Origin: a virus
Virus record (IMG/VR): IMGVR_UViG_3300028800_000236
Location: 1-32,096 of that record
DNA: 32,096 bases
Direction: 5' to 3' (one strand)
Shown: in pieces, positions 6,680 through 15,444 of the stretch
Layout: each line of letters begins with the position of its first letter
Position numbering within the stretch: position 1 is the stretch's first letter
Notes under the pieces: generated by a model
What the model was told of the DNA's origin: nothing
What the model saw: only the letters and a program-made list of their open reading frames with translations
Databases searched by the model: none
Translations under genes and position numbers: made by a program

Positions 6680-8452
6680 ATGTCGCTCACAAAGAAAAAA
6701 AATGATATTGATTTTGATGAAGTGACAAAAATGTGGACACGCGTTTGCCCAAATTGTAACAACGTTGTTTTTCACAAAAATAAGAATAAATGTATTCTTG
6801 GTAAAAAATACAATAAACTTTGTACAAAGTGTAACAGAAAATCTCTTGGAAAAAAGAATGCTAAGACTGATGCGTGTCCAATTTGTAACGTTTTAATTCG
6901 AATTACACATGCAGATCAAAGTGAACTAAAATTGCATGCAGAAAGTCATCAATTGACATCTGAAGAACTTTGGTCAATAAAATTTAGTAAACAACCGACA
7001 TATTGCAAATGTGGATGTGGTGAAAAACCTGAATGGTTGGGATGGTGGGGAGGGTACAACGAGTTTGTTTTTGGACATCAATCGAAACTCGCACAAAAAG
7101 GTAATAGAGGAAAAAATTGGCGAGAAGATCCCTACTGGAAAGGTAAAACAAAAGAGAATGATGAAGAGGTTGCAAATCGTGGAAATGCAACGTCAATTGG
7201 ACGTAAACTCGCATTTGACGAAGGACGAATGACGTGTTGGTCGAAGGGATTAACAAAAGAAAATAATGAGAGTTTAGCAAGACAATCTGAAGATTTAAAA
7301 CGCATGTATGAACTTGGCGAAATTGTTCCATGGGCAGCTGGACTGAACAAAGAAAACAGTGAAAAAGTCCGCAACATGGCAGAAAAAATATCAAAAACTC
7401 ATCGCGATATTAATCTTCGAAAACAACTTGACGATCAAAAGAAACGATCATTAGACAACGTCACATCAATGATCGAACAACGTAACATATTAAAATACGT
7501 GTCAGGATATGAAAACTACGTCAATGCAGGGTCAAGTCTTGTTGTACATTGTACAAAATGCGATCAAACATATGAAGAACGTCTTTACAAAATGTTTAAT
7601 GGAATTTGTAGAAAATGTTCTCCGACTTCGCAACCTCAATTTGACATCGACGTCTTCGTAAGATCTCTTGGATTCACAACAATCTCAAACAGTCGTAGCA
7701 TAATACCGCCACAAGAAATTGATATCTTTGTTCCTGAAAAGAACTTCGGCATTGAGTTCAATGGTTTATATTGGCATAACGAGTGTGGCAAAACAAATTC
7801 ATATCACGATGATAAGTCACAAGCAGCAAAACACGTAGGAATAAATTTATTGCACATATTCAACGACGAGTGGAATTTTAAACAACCAATCGTTAGATCA
7901 ATGATCGCTGCAAAGCTTGGTGTGTCACAAAACAATGTGGGAGCGCGGAAATGTGAAATTATTGAGCTTGATTATAAAACAAAAAAATCTTTTTTCAATG
8001 AAAATCATATAGACGGTGACGTACAATCAACATGTGCTTATGGGCTCATATTTGAAAATAATGTTGTAGCCGCGCTTAGTCTGCGTAAGCCGCGTCAAAA
8101 GAAATACGATGGTTATTATGAAGTTGCTCGATTTGCTCAAAAGGTTGATACTCATGTCGCAGGTGGGTTAAGTAAATTAACGAAACACGCACTCAAACAA
8201 ATTAATTCTCCGCTCATGACGTACGTTGACACGAGAATGGGTTCACTATCACATGCATGGGAAAAATCAGGATGGTCAAAAATTGACGAAACGGTCACAC
8301 GTTGGTGGTGGACTGATTGTCACAATCGCTTTGATCGCTTCAAATACAAAGCTGACAAATCTCACGGACTAACCGAAAAGCAAGTCGCCGAAGAAGCCGG
8401 CGTCGTCAAAATATACGGGTGCAGAAATTTAGTGTATGAGATCAAACCATGA
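6680..8452 (+). CDS. Large modular homing endonuclease with Vsr-like (EDxHD-type) nuclease domain
   Basis: 590 aa. N-terminal zinc modules: CPNC (23-26), CTKC (48-51) and CPIC (66-69). Next is CKCGCGEKPEWL (109-120) with GGYNEFVFGH, shared with the 5145-6032 enzyme, and three K-G-[LK]-[TN]-K-E-N type repeats (155-162, 187-195, 219-226). Another zinc ribbon lies at 291-313. The nuclease core is QEIDIFVPEKNFGIEFNG (345-362), LYWHNE and YHDD (375-378), as in the Vsr-related EDxHD homing endonucleases typified by I-Bth0305I. The C-terminal ~190 residues (EVARFAQK, GGLSKLTKHAL, WWWTD) look like an acetyltransferase-fold domain often attached to such enzymes. It diverges from the tail tube gene, overlaps the next gene by ATGA, and is AT-rich. 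Confidence 0.88.
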   Translation: MSLTKKKNDIDFDEVTKMWTRVCPNCNNVVFHKNKNKCILGKKYNKLCTKCNRKSLGKKNAKTDACPICNVLIRITHADQSELKLHAESHQLTSEELWSIKFSKQPTYCKCGCGEKPEWLGWWGGYNEFVFGHQSKLAQKGNRGKNWREDPYWKGKTKENDEEVANRGNATSIGRKLAFDEGRMTCWSKGLTKENNESLARQSEDLKRMYELGEIVPWAAGLNKENSEKVRNMAEKISKTHRDINLRKQLDDQKKRSLDNVTSMIEQRNILKYVSGYENYVNAGSSLVVHCTKCDQTYEERLYKMFNGICRKCSPTSQPQFDIDVFVRSLGFTTISNSRSIIPPQEIDIFVPEKNFGIEFNGLYWHNECGKTNSYHDDKSQAAKHVGINLLHIFNDEWNFKQPIVRSMIAAKLGVSQNNVGARKCEIIELDYKTKKSFFNENHIDGDVQSTCAYGLIFENNVVAALSLRKPRQKKYDGYYEVARFAQKVDTHVAGGLSKLTKHALKQINSPLMTYVDTRMGSLSHAWEKSGWSKIDETVTRWWWTDCHNRFDRFKYKADKSHGLTEKQVAEEAGVVKIYGCRNLVYEIKP

Positions 8453-8766
8453 TTGACATCAGACACGTGATCAACGAAAACATTGAGCTTCTCGAAGAAC
8501 TTGAGCTCAAATGTTCCAACGTTGAACAGTGGCGTTCTCTCGCAAAGCCCATCGCAGACTGCATCATCAAAATGCGAGACGAACTCAACGCCCAACACGG
8601 CATTTACACCGTGCAAATCAACGAGATGTTATTTTTTTCAACGTGCTCAAATATGTGCAAAAATTGTAACATGTTATCAAGTGAAACTGCGTTTCACATG
8701 TGGTTATTTAGAACAAGAATGACAACGTCAATGCGTTGTCCGTTCTGCTTGTACCCGTATCAGTGA
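8449..8766 (+). CDS. Small zinc-ribbon-like protein coupled to the homing endonuclease
   Basis: 105 aa; its ATG overlaps the endonuclease stop (ATGA), so it is translated as a second cistron. The C-terminal half holds CSNMCKNC and CPFC, which could bind zinc. The N-terminus MIDIRHVINENIELL loosely resembles the I-N-E leader of the 3875-4144 protein, but this similarity is weak. It may be a host phage gene beside which the endonuclease inserted, or an accessory protein that travels with it. It converges on the 8760-9017 gene, with a 7-base overlap at the 3' ends. Confidence 0.6.
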   Translation: MIDIRHVINENIELLEELELKCSNVEQWRSLAKPIADCIIKMRDELNAQHGIYTVQINEMLFFSTCSNMCKNCNMLSSETAFHMWLFRTRMTTSMRCPFCLYPYQ

Positions 8767-9017
8767 ACCCGCCTCTTTGGCATCGGCACCACATACACTT
8801 CGTACTCGTCTTCGCCTACCTTGACGCGCTTTGGCTCGGCATTCATGTCGTCCTCGTCTGCGAGCATCAGTCCTTGTTTCTGAAGCTCTTTTGACGCAAG
8901 CGTGTCCCAGTCATCGTCAGCGAAGTCCCATGACATGTCACCTCTTACGAAGTCTGCTTCTTTTTCTTCAACTGCTTCACGAATAGTTTCGCGAAGTTGC
9001 TTTACTGTTAGTTTCAT
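8760..9017 (-). CDS. Acidic protein with leader ending I-R-E (possible internal head protein)
   Basis: 85 aa from the ATG at 9017, which overlaps the upstream stop as ATGA; three more upstream codons are open but unlikely. The leader MKLTVKQLRETIREAVEE is the fourth copy of the shared N-terminal motif, with the predicted cut I-R-E before A. The rest is strongly acidic with many Asp residues (WDFADDDWDTLASKE), then a KVGEDEYEVYVVPMPKRRVH tail ending in basic residues. Acidic and small, it resembles packaged DNA-mimic or inhibitor proteins in composition only. No enzyme motif is visible. Confidence 0.7.
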   Translation of the reverse strand: MKLTVKQLRETIREAVEEKEADFVRGDMSWDFADDDWDTLASKELQKQGLMLADEDDMNAEPKRVKVGEDEYEVYVVPMPKRRVH

Positions 9018-9334
9018 AATCCACACTTTCGTTCAACGCTCTCGCAAGCGTCTACAATTTGTACACGTATTTCGTCGAGCAACCCGTTGCGCGTTAAATT
9101 TACAACCGTAACAGGTGACATGCTCCTGCTTCCCACCTCAACGTTTGCTTCTTTGAGGCGCTCTTGACACTTTTTTGACCACACCATGCACAACTCACGA
9201 AGCGCCTGTTCTACTTCGGGATCAAAGGCGACGCTGTATAAAAGACTGTATGGCTCTTCATTAGTGTCAAGCTCATTCTGTGAAATCTCTTCTTTGATGA
9301 TATTACGTAGCTGCTGCATTGAGGTGAGTTTCAT
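9014..9334 (-). CDS. Small protein with leader ending I-K-E (possible internal head protein)
   Basis: 106 aa, with leader MKLTSMQQLRNIIKEEISQ. The predicted cleavage is after I-K-E. The body is helical (VEQALRELCMVWSKKCQERL) and ends with a short segment VRIQVVDACESVERKC-like in character (actual: EIRVQIVDACESVERKCGL). It is translationally coupled to the next leader-bearing gene (ATGA), so the two are made together. An ATATTTA box lies 19 bases upstream of its start and the sheath terminator hairpin lies just beyond, so this pair is probably its own transcription unit, right after the sheath genes. Confidence 0.7.
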   Translation of the reverse strand: MKLTSMQQLRNIIKEEISQNELDTNEEPYSLLYSVAFDPEVEQALRELCMVWSKKCQERLKEANVEVGSRSMSPVTVVNLTRNGLLDEIRVQIVDACESVERKCGL

Positions 9335-9384
9335 TGTAACATCTTTCGAAGAATAAATATATTGTTCTCACGTTGTTTAAATGA

Positions 9385-9408
9385 CGAACGCACCCGTAGG
9401 TGCGTTCG
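9385..9408 (-). terminator. Terminator hairpin with UACG tetraloop after sheath gene 2
   Basis: On the - strand, CGAACGCACC-TACG-GGTGCGTTCG forms a perfect 10-bp stem with a C(UACG)G loop, a UNCG-class tetraloop known for high stability. It lies 18 bases after the sheath stop. GTTTAAAC-like sequence follows instead of a long U-run. Almost the same hairpin occurs at 12397-12416 after the other sheath gene. Confidence 0.8.
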
Positions 9409-9426
9409 ACTTATATTTTCGTTTGA

Positions 9427-12333
9427 TTATACACCAGAACCTGGATTTGACACCACGAAGTCAAGACTGACAAATTCAATTGCACGTAGTGGAACGATGT
9501 AGATTTTCCCACGGATACTGTTGTTAAGAATATCGGCCTGTGTAGTCGTCGTCGTGTCTATCTGCACCTTGTACTTCTCGATGCCCGATAGCTTCTGAAC
9601 GCGTTGCAGAATTGGCGTGACAGCGTTTTGGAACCTCGCCAACGTCGCCTCTCTGTTTGGCTCAAACATTATCGTCTGAGCAACGTCTCGCACTTGGCGG
9701 CGAAGGTTGATCAACAATCGCCTGACGTTCACCCTGTCAAGTGCACTTGCTGAAGCCTGTAGCGTCTTCTGACCCCACACGACCACGCCACCTGTGGGAG
9801 CAGTTCCGCCCGTGCCATTACCTGGGAAAGCAACAAGCGGGTTGACGTTGACATTGTAGAGAGCGTCCATGTCGTTCTTAGATAACTTCACTCTCGTCTC
9901 AAGTGTCGTCTGAAGTGAACCTCGAGTCATGCCCGCAGGAGCAAACCACGGTTGAGCCAACTTATCGTTCAATGCCAATGCACCTAGAACAGCGACCGAC
10001 GGCGGTACGACCACGTTTGTCTTCGTTGTTGGGTCAGTCATCACGACGTCAGGGAAATATGCCGCGGCAAATGAACTGTCTGCAAGCCTGCCCGCAAACT
10101 GATCTACTGACGCGTTCACGACGGGTTGTTGATCGTCTCCGACGACGTTGTCGCCATTTCCATCTATTTGTTCAATGTCAATGATGGCGAGGGCATCAAA
10201 TCTCTCTTCAACTGCCGCAATCAACGTGTCTGTGACAGCAGGGTGGCGAATGCCAGGCACAAGCAATAGTTGCACGTCGACTTCTGTCGTTGATTGCATC
10301 AGTTGAATTGCTTTTCTGTACGCCATCACGTTGGGACCATTGTTTCTGCCTCGAGAAACGTTGTCCATGTCTGCAACGACAGCAGCATTATTTATCTCCG
10401 CTTCGTCTTTGTCAAAGATGTTCGTGCCATCGAACCCACCCTGCATCAACGTCGTGAACTTGATGAAGCGCTTGTTTGCTGACGTCAAGTCACTGACGGC
10501 AAGGCCTCGAGTTTTTGTTGTGTCGTTGGCTGCAATTACACCGTTTGCGTTTCGCACGTACGTTGCAGAAGCCCACTGACTTGGATCTGCATTGCCAGCT
10601 GAACCGGTGACAATCTTCACATTTTCGAGAGAAAATTCATTGTTACAGAAAGTGTCATCACCGATAACAACAGGAGTGGTGGAAAACTCAGGAAAGTACT
10701 TTGCCCAAGAATTCAACGACGCGTTCTTCAATGTTGTGCCGTTTGGCATGTCAAGCGAAGCCTGATGCTCGAACTGAACGCCCCAATAAAGCTGTGGATT
10801 TACCAACGCCTTTGCACCTGAACCATTTGTTATGTTCTGTCGCAGGGGTAGTGGCGGTTGAATTGCGCCTGTCACAAAGTTACAAAGAGTGCCGTCGAGC
10901 GATCCTGACGTTGTGACCAAGTGTAACGGTGAAGCAAAGCCAAACGGCAATGCAGTCGGTTCGATTGTGCCATTCTGAACATCGTCTGCCACTTCAACGC
11001 GAACCAAGTTTGACGCATTTTCGAAGTCACCGTCGATTGCAAGCTTTTGTTCGCTGTCAGAACGATCAAAGTCAAAGTACGTGTGTAAGTCGCCAATGAC
11101 GTTTGAAATGTAACGCGGCGAAGAAGGATCCAACGATAGGCCACGCCACTGTTCAAGGTAGCTAACGTTTCCGTCGGTGTCATTCCAATCTCGAATTGTT
11201 ACGTCGAACGTTCCGAATGGCGTTGTATTGTCTGAAGACGCAGCGATATTTTCAACTGAAATCTTATAGAGAGTTGAAATGTTTGCACCGCTATCGAGTG
11301 CCCAAATTCTAAACAGATTTTGCGTAACTCCGCCAAAGTGTTGAGACACTATCCAAGGCGAACGTGCGTTAGAGAAGCGATCAGTGAACGCTTCATAATT
11401 TGGCGCAGTTGCAATCGATGAACCGGTGACCAAGAATGCTAATGTTGAGGTCGTCGTTATGCCAGTTCCATTTACACCTGCTTGTGACGTTAATATGTCA
11501 TAGTTTGCGTATAAAAAGTGACCTGTTTGTTGTAGCTTGTACGGATCAGTGTTGAACACGTTTGCAAAGTAATTTGATGCGTTTGGATCAAACGATGCGG
11601 TGATGACGTTTGGATACGAAGGATCGGTTCCAGGAATGCCATTCAACAGCAACCTGAAATCTTGTTTTACTGTCCCGTTGCTCAGTGTCGTCACAGTTCC
11701 AACAGACATGCCATGCGCTGTCGCATCAGCGGCGGCAACTACACTCGATGGTGGATTTGCGTTGTTGTACTCATCATTTGCGAGCCGCAAGATCACACCG
11801 TTTGCTGCCATCACAACGCCACGAACAACGGGTACTGACGGCGCGTTTATTGACGCAGAAGAAAATAATGACGAACCTGCAGACGCTGACATTAGCGCGC
11901 CAAGGAAGTACGTGCGACCATGAGGGCCACCTGCAATCGCGTAAGGATTGTACACCAAGTTACCGTATGCAGGATCGCTTATCGGCAATGACGTGTTTGG
12001 TTCATTTTCTCCGACAGTAAATCCAGCATTTGTCACTGATCCATCGGGATTACGCGTCTTGCCATCGCCCACGCCTAAAACTCGAACGGCTGTCAACGAG
12101 CTTTGATTTCGCAGCCACTCATTTGCAGCGAGAGGCATGAACTTTTTGCCATCGCTTGCTCCAAATTTTGCCGAATAATCACTGAACACGCCAACAGTTA
12201 TTGGAGCAAAAGCAGGACCCTTTGGCGACGTTCCAATAACGCCGGCAGGAATGCCTGTGGGTTTTTGTACCACTGGGCCCGATATGTCAATTTCTGTTGC
12301 AGTTACGCCGGCTGAACCGTAGGTGATCGTCAT
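9427..12333 (-). CDS. gp18: Tail sheath protein, copy 2 (T4 gp18-like)
   Basis: 968 aa. The N-terminus (GVTATEIDISGP, PTGIPAGVIGTSPKGPAFAP) and the C-terminal region (WFAPAGMTRGSL, VVVWGQKTLQ, LDRVNVRRLL, IEFVSLDFVVSN) are the signatures of the phage sheath family that includes T4 gp18. These subunits form the helical sheath that contracts around the tube. T4 gp18 is 659 aa, so this protein has about 300 extra residues in the middle, probably surface-exposed domains. It is clearly paralogous to the 12448-15423 gene directly upstream: nearly all N- and C-terminal motifs are shared, while the central region differs. The start has AGGA about 6 bases upstream. A terminator hairpin follows. Confidence 0.93.
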   Translation of the reverse strand: MTITYGSAGVTATEIDISGPVVQKPTGIPAGVIGTSPKGPAFAPITVGVFSDYSAKFGASDGKKFMPLAANEWLRNQSSLTAVRVLGVGDGKTRNPDGSVTNAGFTVGENEPNTSLPISDPAYGNLVYNPYAIAGGPHGRTYFLGALMSASAGSSLFSSASINAPSVPVVRGVVMAANGVILRLANDEYNNANPPSSVVAAADATAHGMSVGTVTTLSNGTVKQDFRLLLNGIPGTDPSYPNVITASFDPNASNYFANVFNTDPYKLQQTGHFLYANYDILTSQAGVNGTGITTTSTLAFLVTGSSIATAPNYEAFTDRFSNARSPWIVSQHFGGVTQNLFRIWALDSGANISTLYKISVENIAASSDNTTPFGTFDVTIRDWNDTDGNVSYLEQWRGLSLDPSSPRYISNVIGDLHTYFDFDRSDSEQKLAIDGDFENASNLVRVEVADDVQNGTIEPTALPFGFASPLHLVTTSGSLDGTLCNFVTGAIQPPLPLRQNITNGSGAKALVNPQLYWGVQFEHQASLDMPNGTTLKNASLNSWAKYFPEFSTTPVVIGDDTFCNNEFSLENVKIVTGSAGNADPSQWASATYVRNANGVIAANDTTKTRGLAVSDLTSANKRFIKFTTLMQGGFDGTNIFDKDEAEINNAAVVADMDNVSRGRNNGPNVMAYRKAIQLMQSTTEVDVQLLLVPGIRHPAVTDTLIAAVEERFDALAIIDIEQIDGNGDNVVGDDQQPVVNASVDQFAGRLADSSFAAAYFPDVVMTDPTTKTNVVVPPSVAVLGALALNDKLAQPWFAPAGMTRGSLQTTLETRVKLSKNDMDALYNVNVNPLVAFPGNGTGGTAPTGGVVVWGQKTLQASASALDRVNVRRLLINLRRQVRDVAQTIMFEPNREATLARFQNAVTPILQRVQKLSGIEKYKVQIDTTTTTQADILNNSIRGKIYIVPLRAIEFVSLDFVVSNPGSGV

Positions 12334-12347
12334 AGTTCCTCAACACA

Positions 12348-12354
12348 TAAATAT
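12348..12354 (-). promoter_or_regulatory. ATATTTA box upstream of sheath gene 2
   Basis: The sense strand reads GAGCATATTTATGTG, 14 bases before the sheath ATG and after the upstream sheath terminator. This supports a separate promoter for the second sheath gene. Confidence 0.4.
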
Positions 12355-12396
12355 GCTCATCATTTGAACTTTCACCTAAATTTAGTTTAAACAGCA

Positions 12397-12416
12397 AACG
12401 CACCCGTAGGTGCGTT
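12397..12416 (-). terminator. Terminator hairpin with UACG tetraloop after sheath gene 1
   Basis: On the - strand, AACGCACC-TACG-GGTGCGTT gives an 8-bp perfect stem with the C(UACG)G loop. It is the twin of 9385-9408 and lies 31 bases after the first sheath stop. GTTTAAAC follows. The duplicated terminator suggests that the sheath gene was duplicated together with its flank. Confidence 0.8.
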
Positions 12417-12447
12417 CACTTCATTCGTTATATTTGATTTATTTGAT

Positions 12448-15423
12448 TTATACGAATTCGACTCCACTGTTCGAAATTATAAAATCAATTCCTATATATT
12501 CAACGGATTTTGTGGGTGTCAAAACTATCCGCCCATTCAACTTGTTTGCAGCCGCGTCTGCAGCCGAATTATTAGTGCTGTCCATGATGACATTGAAGTC
12601 ATCAAGCCCTGATTGAACTTGAATTAAACCAAGCTGCTCATTTGCAGACTTCACGAACAAGTCTCTCGTTGCCTGAGTGTTTTGCTCAAACGTGATGCCA
12701 TTCGCTATTCCAATTATGATGCGCTTGACTTCAAGTAACAACCTGCGCACGTTTACGCGGTTGAGCGATGTCTTTGCGACCTGCAACGTCTTCTGACCAT
12801 AGATAACAAACCCTGCACGTGGGAACGTTGCGATCGGGTTGATACGACTGTTGCTCAGCCTGTCTCTGTCGGCAGTGTTCAAGCGAACGACCACAGACTT
12901 GACGTCATCGAGCGCAGCCCTATTGAAACCAGCGGGAGCAAACCAAGGATAAGCAACTCTATCATTGAAGCCAATTGCACCGAGCGCAGTCACCGACGCC
13001 GGAACTCTTACGCGACGCTTGTTGACTGTGTCATCAATTGAAACATCAGGGAAATACGTACCAACGTAGTTGTTATCAATTGCGCGCGCATCAAAGATGT
13101 TTGCAGTCTTATTCACTGATGGTTTATTGATAGTATCAAACAAACGATTTTGGTTATCATCGTACGACGGAATGTCCATGACGTAAAACGCAAGACCATA
13201 CTCCTTTACTTTTTGTGCAGCATAGTCAGTGATGAACGAGTCACGAATTCCAGGAATTGCCAACACGTTGACGTTCACTGTCATCTTGTCAGACATGATG
13301 TCAATCGCTTTTTTATACGAAGCGACTGTGCTATTCTTTTGTCCAACGCCACCCATGTTAGACGCAAGTCCAGGCGACACGTAATTTTGTTCTGCTCCGC
13401 CAAGCGCGTCGAATGATGAAATTTTGTCATTCATCCTGACTGCGTCTAAGTCCAAGAAGTTCACGCCGTCGAACCCACCGTACATGAACGTTGAGAACTT
13501 TGCATAGTGTGAAAATTGATTGAACGTCGCAGCAGATCCAGACTGTAACAAGGTTGCAAATGTTAGTCGCTTTATACTTGAATTCTGATCAACAATCGTG
13601 TAATCAGTCGAGTTCACAGTTGCATTGCGTATATACGCAGCTTCACGCATGTGATCAGTGACTGACGACGTGAGCGCCAATGTCGATGTTACTGACAGTG
13701 CAACCTTTGCAAGCGTGAACTTGTTGTCATTGAACGTGTCTGCGCCTGAACCTGTGACCAACGTGTCAAGCTGCGCAATGCCTAAGAATTTCGTGTACGA
13801 CGAAATCAACGCGTTGGGCTCTGACGACAGGTTTGAATTTGTTGGATTATCGTTTCGTTCAAACTTGACGCCCCAACAATAGTTTGGATTTGTCACCTCT
13901 GTTGGACCAGGTTGTCCAACGAACGCGGGTTGTGACGACGGAACTTCGCCACGGGTGACCTTAAACCTAAACGGAACGGGTGGTAAAATAGATCCCGTTA
14001 TTGCGCTTGCCGTTCCCAAAATTCCTGCGAGCCGCGGGACGTTCGTGTCATGGTCTGCAAGTGCGTCGTTTGTCTTCAACAATTGAACGCCTCTAAAACC
14101 AAACGGAAGAATTGTTTGTGGTAGAATTGCACGATCTACTTCTTCTGCAATTTGCACTCTAACGTACTTTGACACGTTTGCGTACTTACCTGAAGACACA
14201 ACGCGCTTTTCACTGTCTTCTACGTCAAAGTTGAAGAATACATTACGATCGCCAATCAATTTTCCAACGTAATGATCGCTCTGAGGATCAAGCGTGCATC
14301 CTGGATACGACTCCAGAACGTTCATGTTCGTGTCTGTGTCATTAAACGCACGTACTTGAACAGTAAATGAACCAAACTTGTTCGTAGGATCGAGCGAAGC
14401 CTGTAGGTTTGTTATTGTTATCTTTGTCTGCGTGTTTGCGTACTCGCCGTCGTCCATTGCTTCAAAGTAGAACAAATCGTACTCTTTCGTGCCAAAGGGT
14501 TGCGAGATGAACATTGGCGTCTTCGCAGTCTTGTAACGTGACTTGAACGATCCGAACGCGTTCAAACAATTTCGTCCTGAAGCTGTGTTATTTGTTGAAC
14601 CCGCAAGTATTGCTACATACGATGACGACAATATTTCAGCGTCAACTGCAAAATCAGCATACAAAAGGTGTTGTCGTGAGACAAATTGACGTGGATCTGT
14701 GTTCAAAACTTTTCCAAAGTAATTTTGATCGTCAGGATTGAATGAAGCGCTGTAAATTGCAATTCCGGAATTTCCATCTGTGCTCACGTTTAAGTTGCTG
14801 CTCGAAACAATGAGTTTGAATTGTCCACCACTATCAGAAACGGCCGCTATGTCGTTTGGACCTGCACCAACAAAAGCGTTGACGCTTGACGACGCTATGT
14901 GTTGCACAGCAATGCGAGCGCCTGTTGCAAGCATGATAGCACCACGCACGACGTTGATTGGCTTTGAGACATTAAAACTGTCATTATCGTCAAACATCGG
15001 CATTCCTGTTGTTTCTTGTGAAGAAACATTGCCTTGTTGAGCCAAAAATTGAACCATTCCTGTATGTCGAGTTGGAATTGGCTGCAGCGCGTCGGGAAGC
15101 ACGCTAACTCCTGCGTTCAGCGTTTCACCGTTTCCGTCTTCCATGTCTGATCCTGCGCCAAGAACCCTAAGATAGGTTAACGCGGTTCGATTATTGAGCC
15201 ACTCGTTTGCAGCGTAAGTTCCGGGCTTGTAAATGTCCAATCCACCAAACGTGTTCGTGAAATCACCTAAATTTCCAACAACAACGGGCACAAACGCTGG
15301 GCCCTTATTTGCAGTTCCAATAACACCAGCAGGCACGCCGATTGGGCCGGTGGGTGCGGGTTGTGATTGATCAATCTCTCGTTCAAGGATGCCAGGTGAA
15401 TTGAGTATTTGTTCGGACGCCAT
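12448..15423 (-). CDS. gp18: Tail sheath protein, copy 1 (T4 gp18-like)
   Basis: 991 aa from the ATG at 15423 (MASEQILNSPGILEREIDQS), preceded by AGGAG; the frame is open to 15498, but the extra 25 codons overlap the upstream gene region and are not needed. LEREID near the N-terminus, GVPAGVIGTANKGPAFVPVV, AYPWFAPAGFNRAAL, VIYGQKTLQ, LNRVNVRRLL and EYIGIDFIISN mark it as a tail sheath subunit. It is paralogous to the 9427-12333 protein, with similar length and the same domain order. It follows the gp15-like gene, as expected for T4-type order (15 before 18). Two intact sheath genes could give a mixed sheath or alternative sheaths; the sequence does not say which. Confidence 0.93.
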   Translation of the reverse strand: MASEQILNSPGILEREIDQSQPAPTGPIGVPAGVIGTANKGPAFVPVVVGNLGDFTNTFGGLDIYKPGTYAANEWLNNRTALTYLRVLGAGSDMEDGNGETLNAGVSVLPDALQPIPTRHTGMVQFLAQQGNVSSQETTGMPMFDDNDSFNVSKPINVVRGAIMLATGARIAVQHIASSSVNAFVGAGPNDIAAVSDSGGQFKLIVSSSNLNVSTDGNSGIAIYSASFNPDDQNYFGKVLNTDPRQFVSRQHLLYADFAVDAEILSSSYVAILAGSTNNTASGRNCLNAFGSFKSRYKTAKTPMFISQPFGTKEYDLFYFEAMDDGEYANTQTKITITNLQASLDPTNKFGSFTVQVRAFNDTDTNMNVLESYPGCTLDPQSDHYVGKLIGDRNVFFNFDVEDSEKRVVSSGKYANVSKYVRVQIAEEVDRAILPQTILPFGFRGVQLLKTNDALADHDTNVPRLAGILGTASAITGSILPPVPFRFKVTRGEVPSSQPAFVGQPGPTEVTNPNYCWGVKFERNDNPTNSNLSSEPNALISSYTKFLGIAQLDTLVTGSGADTFNDNKFTLAKVALSVTSTLALTSSVTDHMREAAYIRNATVNSTDYTIVDQNSSIKRLTFATLLQSGSAATFNQFSHYAKFSTFMYGGFDGVNFLDLDAVRMNDKISSFDALGGAEQNYVSPGLASNMGGVGQKNSTVASYKKAIDIMSDKMTVNVNVLAIPGIRDSFITDYAAQKVKEYGLAFYVMDIPSYDDNQNRLFDTINKPSVNKTANIFDARAIDNNYVGTYFPDVSIDDTVNKRRVRVPASVTALGAIGFNDRVAYPWFAPAGFNRAALDDVKSVVVRLNTADRDRLSNSRINPIATFPRAGFVIYGQKTLQVAKTSLNRVNVRRLLLEVKRIIIGIANGITFEQNTQATRDLFVKSANEQLGLIQVQSGLDDFNVIMDSTNNSAADAAANKLNGRIVLTPTKSVEYIGIDFIISNSGVEFV

Positions 15424-15444
15424 AGAAAAAAGTCTCCTGTTTTC

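Noticed and set aside
6605-6775. N-terminal extension of the tail tube frame.
   Set aside because: The ATG at 6604 has a good ribosome binding site and gives exactly the family length of 163 aa; the extension overlaps the divergent endonuclease start.
7500-7700. Intein or intron-encoded arrangement for the EDxHD endonuclease.
   Set aside because: No split flanking gene or splice motifs are visible; the enzyme is a complete stand-alone ORF between intact genes.
10872-11183. Leftward ORF within sheath copy 2 and several rightward ORFs inside both sheath genes.
   Set aside because: They are alternate-frame shadows of very long, clearly coding sheath genes, with low-complexity composition and no start signals.
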